NCBI RefSeq assembly: GCF_015832195.1
Contig: NC_052027.1
Location: 372,001 to 436,000 of the forward strand
DNA length: 64,000 nt
DNA from: Motacilla alba alba
Taxonomy: Eukaryota; Chordata; Aves; Passeriformes; Motacillidae
Reading direction: 5' to 3'
In this document: positions 45,801-58,500 of the stretch, piece by piece
Position numbering within the stretch: position 1 is the first letter of the stretch
Layout of the letters: each line of letters begins with the position of its first letter
Translations under genes and position numbers: made by a program
Notes under the pieces: generated by a model
The model's database searches: none
Seen by the model: the letters and a program-made list of their open reading frames with translations, nothing else
Told to the model about the DNA's origin: nothing

Positions 45801-48800
45801 GGCCCCGGCCGAGCCCGAGGAGTAAACGGGTGCTGTCAGCTGCTTCATCAGCTCTGGGTAACCCGTGGCAGCCGTCTTTGTCAGGACCAGTGCCTGGAAG
45901 AAGTCGATGATGGCGTTCAGGGCCCCTCCTTGAAGCAAAGGTGAGTGGACAAGCTGAAAGATTTCAGCAAGGACAGAGCCACTGATCTTGGAGATACAGG
46001 ATGGATAAACCTTGGCCAATGTCGTGAGGAACACGATGGTCACCTGGGACACGTGCATGTCATTCTCGGTAATTAAGATGGGGAGCTCTGTTAGCACAGC
46101 CTCAATCATGGCAGGCTTGAGGCTGTCACTGTAGTTCTTCACCAGGATGTCCAGAGCATTCAGAGTGCTCAGTTTCAAGGCACGTTGATTCTTTCTCAAG
46201 AAGGAAGCTAGAATGGGGAGACCTTCCCCTAGGATGGGTCTCAAATCTATTTTAAGTGGAGAACTAGCAATTAAGGTTAATGCTTTGACTGTTGTCAGTC
46301 TGGTGATTTCATTTTTGAGCCTCTCCAGAAATATCTTCAAGGTTGGCTGGAGGTCAGTGCTTAAATGGTCTCCCAAGTTGTAAATGATTTGTCCCATGCA
46401 GGAGATGGCACGTTCCTTCACCTCCTGGTCAATGTCAGCTGCCTTCAGCCGCTTCAGAGTACCAGGGAACAGGTCCTTCACGTAGGGCTTGGCATCAAAG
46501 GTGCAAGGTTTGTCCAAAGGCCTGATAACTTTCACAAGCTGCTGAGTTACCAGCAGAGCTTCTGACGTGATCTTATAAAAGGGGTCTCCAATACAGGTCA
46601 CAACAGAAGGCAGCAGGGCTTTGACATGAGGGTGAAATACCTCTGGCTGGTGGTTGCAGAGAAGGACGTGGAGGAAGGACAGTGCGTCAATCCGCATGTT
46701 GGAGGAGCTGGATTTATCCGCCAAGGAGAAAACAATTCCTGTGCAGAAGAAAACATAGTCATGTCATATTTTTCCCGAAGAAGGAGGTTCATGGATCCAG
46801 CCAGGGACAATCACAGATTTTTCTCATATTCACTATACAATCACACTAAAAGCAAAGGCAGGAGCCTTCCAGCAGTGGGATGCTTCATAAGCCCGCCAGC
46901 CAGAGAGCTCAGATGCATTTTGCATAAGGAAGTGGCATTTATATTTCTGATTTCAGTGTGGTAACAGCACAATTCCAGCTGCTTTCAGAGGAGGCTGGAA
47001 TAGGCCCTCCCAAAAGCATCTTGTCAGGGGATTGTGGAAAGGAACTTGATGTTTTTGTCCTGGCTTTCAGTGCAGAAGCCAAAATTAATCTGGGAGTTGT
47101 TCAGCACATCAGCACAGAGCAGAACTTCATGTATTTGTCCTAATGCTGAGCAGAATACCTCACAGGAGTCAAATGAACACACAGGGAAGAAGCACATGTG
47201 TTCAGAATGGATTTTGCCAGCCCTGCTGCTTCACCCCAGACCACAGACAAGCTTACCAGGGATAAGTGCAGGTATATGATCTGCCAGGCAGCCAGGAAGA
47301 ACACTGGCCAATTCTGTCATAAGGCTGAAACAACCCTGTCTTGATTTTATGCTCTTTTCTTTGAGCTGCTTGTGCAAGGCCTTGATGATGTTTGGAACCT
47401 GCAGTTTGGAGAAGCAAATGAAAAGGGGACACCTCAGTCATCCCAGCTGCTCTCAGAGGCTCACTCTGGTACATTTCCACCACAGTTTGTTCAGTGAGTT
47501 TCCTAAGCAACAGCTGTAGTAAGGTACCAGCCAGACACTTCACCCAGAAGCCACCCTGCCTCAGCCTGCACACATGCCAGGGCTGGTGGAGGAGCAGTGC
47601 TGGCTGTACTCCCACGCTCCTGTGCTGTGCCAGCCCTCTTCCCCTGGGAATAGCAGGAGACAGACAGTAACAGCCAGCCCTCTCTGGATCTGGGGCCCTC
47701 TATGCCTGCCCAGGGTTCCTTCAGATAGCCACATTCCCAAGGTACCTACTTCTCATTGCTTTGTGATTTAACCCAGCCACCACCTGCTCACACACCTGGT
47801 TCTGAAGCATCGTCAAGGGAACGTCATCCTTGCCAGAGGCATCCGAAGAGTGCAGCCAGCTCTGGGTAGGCAGTGTTTGCTTCAGCAAGGAGATGTAAGC
47901 ATTGAAGATGTCAGCTTTGACATTCTCCTCCCTCTCTTTGAACCTGCTTATCAAGGCTGGGGAGAGAGTTCTGTAGAAGTCCTGCAGGAGGTCGTGCCTG
48001 CTGCTGACAATGGCCTCCAGGCACTTGGCCGCAGCCCTGCGCACCTTCCAGCTGATGTCGTCATCGTCGCTGTACTCATCGTCGCTTTCTAGAAACAACA
48101 CAAGGGGACACAAGGTGCAATTAGGAGAAAACTGGAGCTAAAGGATCCCTTGATCCTCAGAGCTGCCCTCTCCAGGAGGAGAAAGCAGGAAGGGGAGAAA
48201 TGTTAACCCCGTGTTCTGCTGAGCACAGCCATCCTCACAAGCAGGCACCTTGCTCTTCATCCTCCCCATTTTCAGTTTCCATCATCTCTTCCTCTTCCTC
48301 CTCATTATCATAGTTGTAGTTTGGGTCAAAGGTAATGTACTTCAAACACAGTCCCATCACACTTGAGATGTGAGGGTCCATTTCCTTTGGGCACCTATCA
48401 CAAATGAAAATTTTAAGAGTTAATAGGAGACTAAACTGTTTTAAATATCCAAATAATATTAATCTCAAAAGGATCACAAAGTGCCTCACAGACCATTTTG
48501 ATACTATGAGTTAAACCAAAGATGTTCCTTCCTGCCGTGCATGAAGCAAGGCCGCATTCCCCTATGGGGAGGATGCAATAATTTTTATAAGGACAAATAA
48601 ATAAATCAATTGCTTTCACCCTGTTGGAAGGACTGAGTTAAAACCGGAATATTTGGCAAGGAGGGAACAGTTTTACTCAAAGTGACCTTGCAACTGGGAA
48701 TGCTTAAGATGTCACTGTGGGAAATCTCCATTTATTATACCTAATGTTGTTCATCCTCTGCCTGTTTTCAGAAGTACAATTCCTGTGGAGAGATAATACA

Positions 48801-51800
48801 CTCTCACAGACATGCAGGAAGCCTTTTGTTGGAGTGAGGCAGCAGCAAGGCCCCTTGCCCTTCCCTCGGCTGGGATAACTAAGCCAAACAGAGCCTGTGT
48901 CCCCATGTGTCTCTGTCACCCAGTATTATTAGCAAGATAACAAAATAAACCTACTGTTGGCATTTCAGCTGTGGTTTGATGGTGGCCCTTGGTCACCTGT
49001 ATGTGTCAATGCACACATACACACCCTGGCTGAATCCTCCCTTCCTTGGGAGAACCCCTCAGCAGCTCTGCAGGGCTCCTTTCTGCCCAGCCCCCTTGCT
49101 GCCTCCAGCTCCCTCCAGGCACCAGGAGTGAGGCAGTTCCCTCTGGATAAGGAACACTCCAAGGACAAGGAAAACTCCCACTCCTGCAAAAGGAGGACAG
49201 CCTCACATGCTGAGGTAAAGCAGCTCATGATTCCAGTCCAACTCTGCATGTGAAGAAGAGATTTCATATGTGAACTGTCTTCCCAGCAGGAATGCTTGCA
49301 GGAAGGCCCTCCTTCAAGGATGCTGAACATATAGATATTTACACCAGGAGGACACGGATGCCCTGGATAGTGCAGAGGCATTCCCCAAGAGCACACACCT
49401 TCTCACAAAGGACTCAAAGGCCTGGAAACAGTACTCTCGCAGCTCATCGTCATCCACGTTACAGTACTGAACAATCAGAGGAATTATCTTCTCCAGGTGT
49501 TCTCCTGGGAAAGACAAAGCAAACAGCAGTGAAAATCCATTCCAGCCTTCACTCACCTGGGCAGCTGAGAACTCAGCCAGCTGCCACTTCCTTCCTGGGC
49601 CTGGTAGAGCATTCCTGCCCCAGACCTCATGGGCAAGGAGCCAGCAGCCCACCAAAACCAGCTGAGCTGCTTTTCAGCAGCCAATCCCCGCTCCCTGTCT
49701 GCAGCCCCTTGTTGGCATTTCAGTCACAGGAAGAGCTGACGTTAGACATCTCTTAGAACCTAATCTCAACTCTGGCAGGTCTTTCAGACAAGTAATACAA
49801 TATGTTGCCATCCCCTCTGTCATTTAAAAGGGGGTGAATCCACTGACCTAGTTCACAGAGGTGTTAATTCAAACCAGGAAAGAGCTGCAAGATCTTGAGA
49901 GGAAGACCTTAGTCACTAGCGAAGGCCAGCCAGGTGGACATCAGAGAACCAGACCAGAGCCACAGAGGGGATCACAAGCAGAAGCCACTAATACATTAAG
50001 AACAATGAGCACTCTTCTTCTACCACTAAGAGGAGCTGCTCTAAAATGCATGTACATTTCCCAGCATCATTTCAAGCTGCTCATCCTACCTATGCGGTGC
50101 CCAGCCTGCCTGCTGATGCCAGCCACACACTGAATGTACGTCCTGGTGGTAGATGTGGACTCGTTCCTCTTCAGCTCTGCCAGCAGATGCTCTGTAAGCT
50201 CTGAGAAGATGCTTCCACTGCAGGTCAAGACCAGGTGCCCCAAGGCAATGATGGCCCGTTTACGTACTGCCAGCCTGGGGCTCGTCAGCTGGGGCAGCAG
50301 GCAGGTCAGGATGGAGGAATGGAATGAGTAGAGTGTTCCTCCCAACCTGCAATGAACACATCAAGGCACAAGGTGAAAGTCAAAGGCTCAGAAAAAAATC
50401 CCTCTTGGCAGCAGCAAATCTGAAAATCCTTCAGCTATGGAGACTTCATGCACGTTGTGGGGAGGGGGTGGAGAAGGATGGGTTTGTCATTTTGGTCTGA
50501 ACACTGACGTGGTCTGTAAAACACAGAGAGAGGGAATTTGTCTCTATCATGGAGGAGTTTTTGACCGTGTCCTTCTGGATGACCCAAGGGTGTGCTAATA
50601 ATTTCCTGCATGCAGATGACATATGACACTGTCACTCTGACTTATGCAACAAGAGGCAGCCAGGAAAAAAAAAAAAAGCATGTGTGATGGGCTCATAGGG
50701 CTAAAATAAACCTCCCTGCTTTGCCCTCACCCTTCCACATTTGTGTGAGCTAAGCTTCTGTGGGATCCATCACCAGAGGCACTGCCACTCCCGAGCACAG
50801 AAACGCTTGGCATGTTATCTCTCATCCCTGCTGGGGACCTGCTCTGCTCAGATATTCCCTAGGAGCAGCCAACCAAATCCTGTGTTTTTAAGTCCCAGTA
50901 ATAGGATTAGGGAAATAGAGAAATCAAAAGCAGACACATCCCTGCAGCCCCCTTCCATGCACAGCTGCCAGAACAAAATCCTCTGGTACCTGCTCAGCAT
51001 ATCTGACAGGATGTCAAGAGCTTCCAGCTGCACAGACACATCCTCCTGCTTGCCAATGGCTCCTGTCAGCTGGGCTGTGATCTTTTTGCACACATTTGCT
51101 GTCATGGTGGAACCTGCAAGAGAGATATTTTTCCCTGCTGTCAGTTAACACTTTTTGCTGCTATCAACCAGCATTCAATCCCTTGTGCACTAAAAAAAGA
51201 AATCATCACTGGGAGATCTAATCAGGACAGATTCATGAGATGGCTGCAGAGGAAAATCCTGTTGCTGGGAGCCTCAGGTATCCCCTGAAAAGCTGATGCA
51301 TTTTTGGGATACATAGTTCAAAATACAGCTCAAGTTTTCATTTAATTCCACCTTTCATCCCACTGGTACCTCAGCTCTACTGTCCCTCCCCTGATTTGAC
51401 AGATTGTCCTCTGGCAGGTGAGTAAAGAATCGGTAACTTTTAGGCTCTGGACTCTACATTTTCCCCCGTTTACCAAAGACTGGGACTCCCTGTCCCTCAG
51501 TGACCAATGGGGACAGACAGTGTACCTGTGGCAGCTGGTGGCAGCTCAGAAATAACAGTTTTGAGGCCGATGCTGGAGATATCTCGCAGCTGCTCCTTGT
51601 CTGACAGCATGTTCGTACAGAGCGTGTCCACGATGGTCTCCACCTGGTACTCCTTCACTTTGCCAACCAGCGGGCCCAGGCTGCGGAGGAGAAGCCAGTC
51701 AGGATGAAGGGCCTAATCCAACTGCCCATGTCCTTCAAACCGTCACACTGCTCCTCTTAAAGATCCTGGCCACCTATCTGGGAATGACTGACATTCCGCT

Positions 51801-54800
51801 CTAAGCACCTCCTTAGGCATGGGAAGGAAATTTTCCTGGTTCCATTTTGAGGCCTCCTCATAATCACACTCTGGATGGATGAGAGATTGCAATGAATATG
51901 GACTTACTGCAGATACAACCAGAGATAACCAGGCAGAGTATTTGAGAAGTTGGTCCTCTGCTCAGTGCCCGACTGTTTTGCTTTAAAACCCAGGATAAAC
52001 CAACCCAAAGCAGGCAGAGAGAGGAGCAGGGCCAAAAGAAGTCAGGACAGTGGGAATCAAAAAGAAAGGGCCAAAGATAACAGGGAAAGAACAGAGATAG
52101 AAGCAGCACGTGGTTGCAAAGAAGGGAACATGAATAGGATCCACAGCAGGAGCAAATAGAGGAACCCAAAGTTGTCTTTAAATGGCCCACCTTTCTGGAG
52201 CCCTGGGGTGAACTGAGCCATTCAATGGCATTTCTAGACTGAACACGCCCACTTAGCCATGCTGGGGAAAGAGATGGGAAAGAACATGTCAGCAGCAGGA
52301 TCCCTTTATCAGAGGATTCACTAACAGAGGAACCTGCTACTTTTGTTCACTTGGATTAAAAAAAATGGGAATGGTCAAAGGCAAAGCAACAGCACAGGCT
52401 GCACCCAGGGTCAAAATGCAGGGAAAAATCCAAGTGCATTATAAAGTTCGATGGAAACTCCCTTGAAGAGAAGAATTTGGACCTGAAATTAAAGCCCATA
52501 AGGGCTGTACATGTTTAGTACCATTGCTATCAAAGACAGATCCATGGAGAAATTCAGCACTGGATTTCAAAGCCTGAGAGAGGCCAAGAGGTTGATGAGC
52601 AAAATTTTTAATTGTGCTTCTCCCTGAAGAAATAAAATCCTAGGGCTCTGCCTTCCATGTGGTAAGGTTTATAACAGGAACACCGAAGGACTTCCAAAAT
52701 CATCTCTTGCTGCTACAAAGGTATCTGTGCGTTCACCCCTTGTGAGTGTACTGCAACAGAGGGCAAAGTCCCTTGCAAAGGAGGTTTGAGGGAGGTGTCA
52801 AGGGCCAGGCTCCGCTCTCACACTCTGCAGTCTGTGATGGCTTTATCAGTGCCAGGGAACATGGCTATTACTGTCTAGGCTCTTACCATTTGACAGCAAG
52901 GTTCTGTACTTCCCCATTTTTGTCCTCCAGCAATTTCAAAAGCATTTTCACAACTTTCTTCTCACTGTCTTCATCTAGTTTTATTGAGTCTTTCTGCAGT
53001 TCCATCATCAGGTCATTGGTGGCCATAAACCTGAAAGGACACAGGGAGAAAGTGGATTGGCTGATGTGCAGACACAAATGCATCACCTTTGCATCACCTG
53101 GGCAGAATTTGGCAACTGGTGCTTGTATGAAAACACACTACCAAAGAGTAACTTACAACATTGTCCTAAGAAAAAGGAAAATTTCTGCTATCTTACAAGT
53201 AGATAACTACCTAACAGGGTCAGGTAAACAAAAACTCTAAAAGTGGCACTCAGCATGTGTATTTTTTCTCAGTGACTAAATGAAGATGGTTAACTATGCC
53301 AGAAAAAAATCATGATGACTTTTTTCACCGAATTGTCACCTGGCCTAGGAAAAGCAGTCTGGGGTCTAAGAATTCACCTAGCTCTGTTTTTTTCTGGCTA
53401 ACTTAGCACTGATAGTATGACCCCAGATGTGCACAAGCCCTTTCACTTTCAAAAATGACAAAAGAAAATACTGACTCCATGCAAACTACACCTCAGAAGT
53501 GCACTAGGCTATATTTAGATTGCTATGAGCAAAACCAATCGAGTATTTATCACTCCAGATTAGAAAGAAAAACAAAGGCCCAACTGACAGTCAGTTTTCT
53601 AACAGGAACAGAATGGATATTGAGAAATTTTGGAAAGTATCTATTTTCCCAGGAGCAGGAAGTACAAAAGGTGCTGGAATAGGAGTCTGAGGTTCTAAGA
53701 AATCTCAGTGTGGCTATCGTGTGTTAGCCGCTTTCCAATGTTAGCCCTGCACAGAATGGATGTCTACAGGAACCACAAAGTCCTTCTCTCATTACAAAAT
53801 GACAGCTCCTTTTTAAAATTAGGCTCTGATGTCACTCATTCAGCACACAAGAGCTCTCATGTACAGGTCATCGTCTGAGGCTTCAATCTGCCAGCCCATT
53901 CCTGAGCAGCAGCGAGGTACATCTGGAACGAGGACTGCTGCGGTGCTCCACAGCCAGCCCGAGACCCAGAGCGAGAAAACGGCAGTAATGTGCCCTAAGA
54001 TGTTAGCGTGCAATCTATTTCTGATTCTGGAGAGCTCTCCAGCTGCACTCCGCAGTTCAGCGTCTGTGTCGAACCAGCATGACCAATTATGGCCACGGGC
54101 TGAGCAGAGCCTTCCGCGGCAACACATCCCGCTTTGGCCTCGCTGCCTGCTGCCAGCCTGCCCCAGGACCTCGGGATCTCACCAACGGATCCCTCTGTGA
54201 GGGGCAACAAGAGAAACTTGGGCCTCTAACAGGTCATGCTTGGTCGTGTGCTGGGAGGAAGTGGCCCTGCAGCACCTCTGTGACATGACGTGCCTGCTGT
54301 CAGGCACATCTCCTTCGCAGTGTTAACTGTAAATTCTTGGAACAAACTGTACAACTGCTCCATCACTGACTCCTTTATAAAGTACCTATTTTAACATCTG
54401 AGAACATCAGCAGCTTCTACAAAAATCAACCTACTTTTAGGCTATCACTAACCCCTCTCTTAGGCCTCAAAATACCAAGTCTGGCCCAAACGTTACCTTC
54501 CCGGTTGATACTGAGAGAACAATATGCTAAAGAGTGAAATCTTTCATACCTGTCAGTTTTAATTACTTTTTGATAGATTGCCTTACATATCGAGCCATCC
54601 ACCTAACCCTAAAAAGATGTCAACTTTTCTGCTGACATAAACAAAGAAATAAAAGCATCTCAGTCCTGTTAGGAAGGCACATTCTCCCATCACACAGAAA
54701 AAGTTCTCCAAGCAGCCTGAGCAGAGCCAGTTTGTGCAGCATCCATCACCCAGAGACACGGGGGTCTACTCACCCTGTTTAATGCACCGACTATCTCACA

Positions 54801-55206
54801 AACTATCAAAACAAACTAGAAACATTTCTGCTACGATGTTCTTTATTCACAAAATGAATAACAACTTAGAGCGCAGCTGCCCAGACTTATTCCTTCTTCC
54901 ACTTTCATCAGGCACCAATCTAGGCAAGGGAAGGGAGCTCCTCTAGCTTCTCCACATCCCCCCTCAGCGACGACACAGTCGGCTGGATACCCCGTAAATA
55001 CACCTGAAGCCAATCTCAGGTCTCCGCAACCCGCTCCTGGCGCGGCAGGACCCGTCCGTGGCAGCCCCCTCCTCCCCGGGCCCGGGGCGCCGTTCGCAGG
55101 TGGCTGCCGCCCGCAGGGCCCGTCCCGCGGTGCCACACCTGAAGTCCTTGTCGGTGGAGGTCATCTTCTCCAGCAGGCTGGAGATGTGGTAGGAGACGCT
55201 GGCCAT
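42853..55206 (-). CDS. CAND2: Cullin-associated NEDD8-dissociated protein 2
   Basis: HEAT-repeat protein of the CAND family, which binds un-neddylated cullin-RBX1 and exchanges substrate receptors. There are 15 coding exons (high-low): 55206-55139, 53030-52887, 51680-51526, 51113-50990, 50346-50090, 49504-49399, 48394-48249, 48088-47796, 47398-47257, 46738-45233 (a single 1,506-bp exon), 44880-44785, 44094-43925, 43838-43674, 43385-43278 and 43080-42853. They join in frame to 3,708 nt (1,235 aa, matching the family's usual length of about 1,230). Landmarks are the start [29 protein letters not shown], an acidic insert near [39 protein letters not shown] and the end SESMDMS. CAND1 and CAND2 are close paralogues. 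CAND2 is chosen because of the tail-to-tail RPL32 neighbour, as in human 3p25. It shares a CpG promoter with SEC13. Confidence 0.94.
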
Positions 55207-55572
55207 GGCGGAGGGCTCTGCGGGCCCGGGGTCGCCGCCCGCTCCGTTCCGTGCCGGGCGGCCCCGAGGCGGCGGGAGGAGCCGGGCCGGACGCTCTGGC
55301 GGCCGACGAGGGGCTCTGTGCGGGCTGCGGCGGTGCCTCGGGCCGCTCGGCGGGCTCGGCTGGCGGCGCCGGGCGCGCCGGGTCACTCGGCGCTCCCGCC
55401 CCTCGCCCTCTGCCCGCCCGGCGCAGGCAGCGGCCGCCCCGGAACCCGGCACGAGCGGAACGTCGTCGCAGGCGGGCGGGGCGCGGCGGGGCCGGTTGTG
55501 CGCGGGACCGGCGTGCCACGTCTGAGGCGCGGGCAGAGGCCGGGCCGGGAGCGCCGCGGGGCCGCCGCCGCC
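55207..55572. promoter_or_regulatory. CAND2-SEC13 bidirectional CpG-island promoter
   Basis: 365 bp separate the divergent start codons of CAND2 (55206, leftward) and SEC13 (55573, rightward). The interval is very GC-rich with abundant CpG and no TATA box. The island continues into both first introns (about 55000-55900). Open frames on both strands here are compositional. Confidence 0.8.
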
Positions 55573-58500
55573 ATGGTGAGGCGGGGGCGCGGGGCCGGGC
55601 CGCCACCAGCGCGGGGGCCGCGGCGGGAGGGAGCGGGGAGCCGGCCGCGTCCCGCGTGGGGCCCGAGCGCAGCCGGGTGCGGCCTCCCGGCGTGGCCCCA
55701 GCGGCCCGGGGCACGGCGCAGGGTACACCGCACCCGGCTGGGCGGCCGGGGATGGACCGGGGCTTCAGGGGCCGCGGCCGCGCGTTGCTGCGCTCAGCTC
55801 GTTCTGTTCCTTCTCCCCGCAGGTGTCGGTCATTAACACCGTGGACACGTCCCACGAGGACATGATCGTAAGTGTGCGGGGAGCTGCTCCGCCCGGTCCG
55901 GCCGCTGCTGTGACAGAGCTGCTCTGGGGCTCTCTGTGAGCACTGAGGGCGGCATGTATGTGCTCGTGAAAGAGCACACTCTTGGGGTGTTGTATGTAGA
56001 ATGCTGTCTGAGATCCTGATCTTGCCATTTTATACTGTATGGAGAGAGAAACTTGGCTGGGAGGAAAGGGGACCTGATTTAAAATCTTAATTTTCATGTG
56101 AGGGCTTGTTTCTGCTCTTTTTTGTGAAATAATAGAGATATGTGTATGTTTGCTGGTACAGACCTTCAGCTGATAAAAATGGTTTTCCTCTAAGTGGATG
56201 TGTCTGGGAGTAGATGTATTAATGTGGGTAGGAATAAAGATAATTTATTCAAAGTAATTTATTGAAGTAAGGAGCCCAGTTAGGTGAGCTTAATTCTTCA
56301 GGAAGTATTTCTTCACAGAAAAGGCTATCAGGCATTGGAAAGGGCTGCCCAGGGAGGTGCTGTAGTCACCATCCCCGAAGGTGTTCAGGAAATGACTGGA
56401 TGTGGTACGCAGTGTGCTGCTCTAGTGACAAGTGGCAACCGTTGGTCAAAGGTTGTAGTCAGTGACCTTGGAGGTCTTTTCCAGCCTTAAAGATTCTGTG
56501 GTTCGGTGGTGGTGAAGTTTCAAATATAAATAAGAGCAGTATTTGTACACCCACTTCACATTTTAAGAAACAGAAATACTCAACTGGTCGCTGCTTTGTA
56601 GTCAGCAGCCTGAATTCCGTGTCGTGAAAATGCTGTGGTTGTTGCTCAGAATTCCCTGGATTCCTTCTGCGTAGCGTTTGTACAGTGGTTGAAGAAGCAG
56701 CTGGGGAAACAAATTGCTTGTGTGGCATGCGTGGGTTGTTTAACACCGTTCCTTAGGGCCGGTGTGCGGGGCCTGGGGGCGGCGCTGCAGTGCTCGGGCG
56801 GCAGCCCAGCGCGCCGTGCTGAGCGCTGCTCTCCCCGCTCTCCTCGCAGCACGATGCGCAGATGGATTACTACGGCACGCGCCTGGCGACCTGCTCCTCG
56901 GACCGATCCGTGAAGATCTTCGATGTCCGCAACGGGGGGCAGATCCTCATTGCAGACCTCAGGGGGTGAGATGTCACTGCAGGAGAGCTTAATCGGGGCA
57001 AAATCTTGATGCTTTGTCCTTTTGCCCTTGGGCAGCGCAGAGTGCAGGTTGAATTCCAGGGTGAACTCCTCCAAGACTGTGCTGAAGAACTTCTCAGAGC
57101 TGGGGTGGGGACAGAGCCCCCGTGGGAAGCACAGTGGGACTTGGTCATTCATTTAGTACTTTGCACCTGTGATTTTCCAGAAGTAACATGGACTGATACA
57201 AGTTGGAATTGTTTTCTGTGACAGTGAGAGCCCTGTGTCAGGGCACTAACATTGCCATCTTAGCATTACTCGTTCCTCACGTCAGAACCCTAATCCCTCC
57301 CAGAGCAGCGATTCATAACGGTGATCTGTGAGGCAGCTGCCGCTGGAAGGGGTTTTTCTCAGCTTCTCCTAATGATGCTGTTTCTTGCAGGCACGAAGGT
57401 CCCGTGTGGCAGGTTGCCTGGGCTCATCCTATGTATGGGAATATCTTGGCTTCCTGTTCCTATGACAGGAAGGTTATTATCTGGAAGGAAGAAAACGGCA
57501 CTTGGGAAAAGACCTACGAGTACACGGGACATGATTCCTCAGGTATGGAGGGTTGGAGTGTGGAGCTGGGAAGGGAGACTGAGGAGATGAGGGGATTTGG
57601 GTAAGACTGAAATAAATCTGTTAGTGTTAAGGAAGAAAGCCTCTATCAAAAAGAAAAGGATAAAAACTGGAGAGAGAGTAAATATGTTCAGCACTAACAG
57701 GACATTTCCCTAAGGTTGTATTGCTGGATAAGCCACTACTGAGTCATACCATGTGTCTGGAGGTGCTGTTATACAAATAAGTCAGCTTTCAAATAAAGAT
57801 GGCAGGAAACTGAATTCTTGAGGAAAATACTGTCTGTTTCCAGTTAGAAAGACTGCATTTTATCATACTGTATTTTGTTTTAAAATTGAAACTGTTGTGT
57901 TCAGATTATTTACCCTCCCAATGCAGATCTGTTACTCAGTAAACAATGCTAATTGGCTGGCTTTTGCTGAAATTTGACTCGTTCTCAGCTTTCAAAGCCA
58001 CTTGCCTTTGGTGACTGTGCCGCTGATACCAGTCAGTGAATTGGTCAGTCAGTTTTAGGTAGTCGCTGTGCTGTAATCTGGTCTGTCTTGCCTTTCCCAG
58101 TGAATTCTGTCTGCTGGGCACCACACGACTATGGACTGATCCTGGCCTGTGGGAGCTCTGACGGGGCCATTTCCTTGTTGAGCTACACGGGTGATGGGCA
58201 GTGGGAAGTCAAAAAAATCAGCAATGCGCACACGGTGAGTCTGGTCCTTTGGAGCAGCCCAGGGTTCCCAGAGCTACAGATAACACCAAAGTGATGCCTC
58301 AGAGACTTGAGTAGATAAATACTGAAATGCAGTGAAATTAACTGAAACATCCAGAACCAAGAATAGTTTCAGTTCATCCAGAGTAGGCAGGTATACTTTT
58401 TAGTCACTAAAATTAAGTAGAAATACGATGAAGTTCACTAAACAGCACTGGCAATCCCTGTTTATTGGGCATTATTGTTAAACACAGTGCTGAAAGTTAC

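Noticed and set aside
55207..55572. Plus- and minus-strand frames above 200 codons around the SEC13/CAND2 promoter
   Set aside because: Compositional artefact of the CpG island; the supported coding starts are the ATGs at 55206 (minus) and 55573 (plus).
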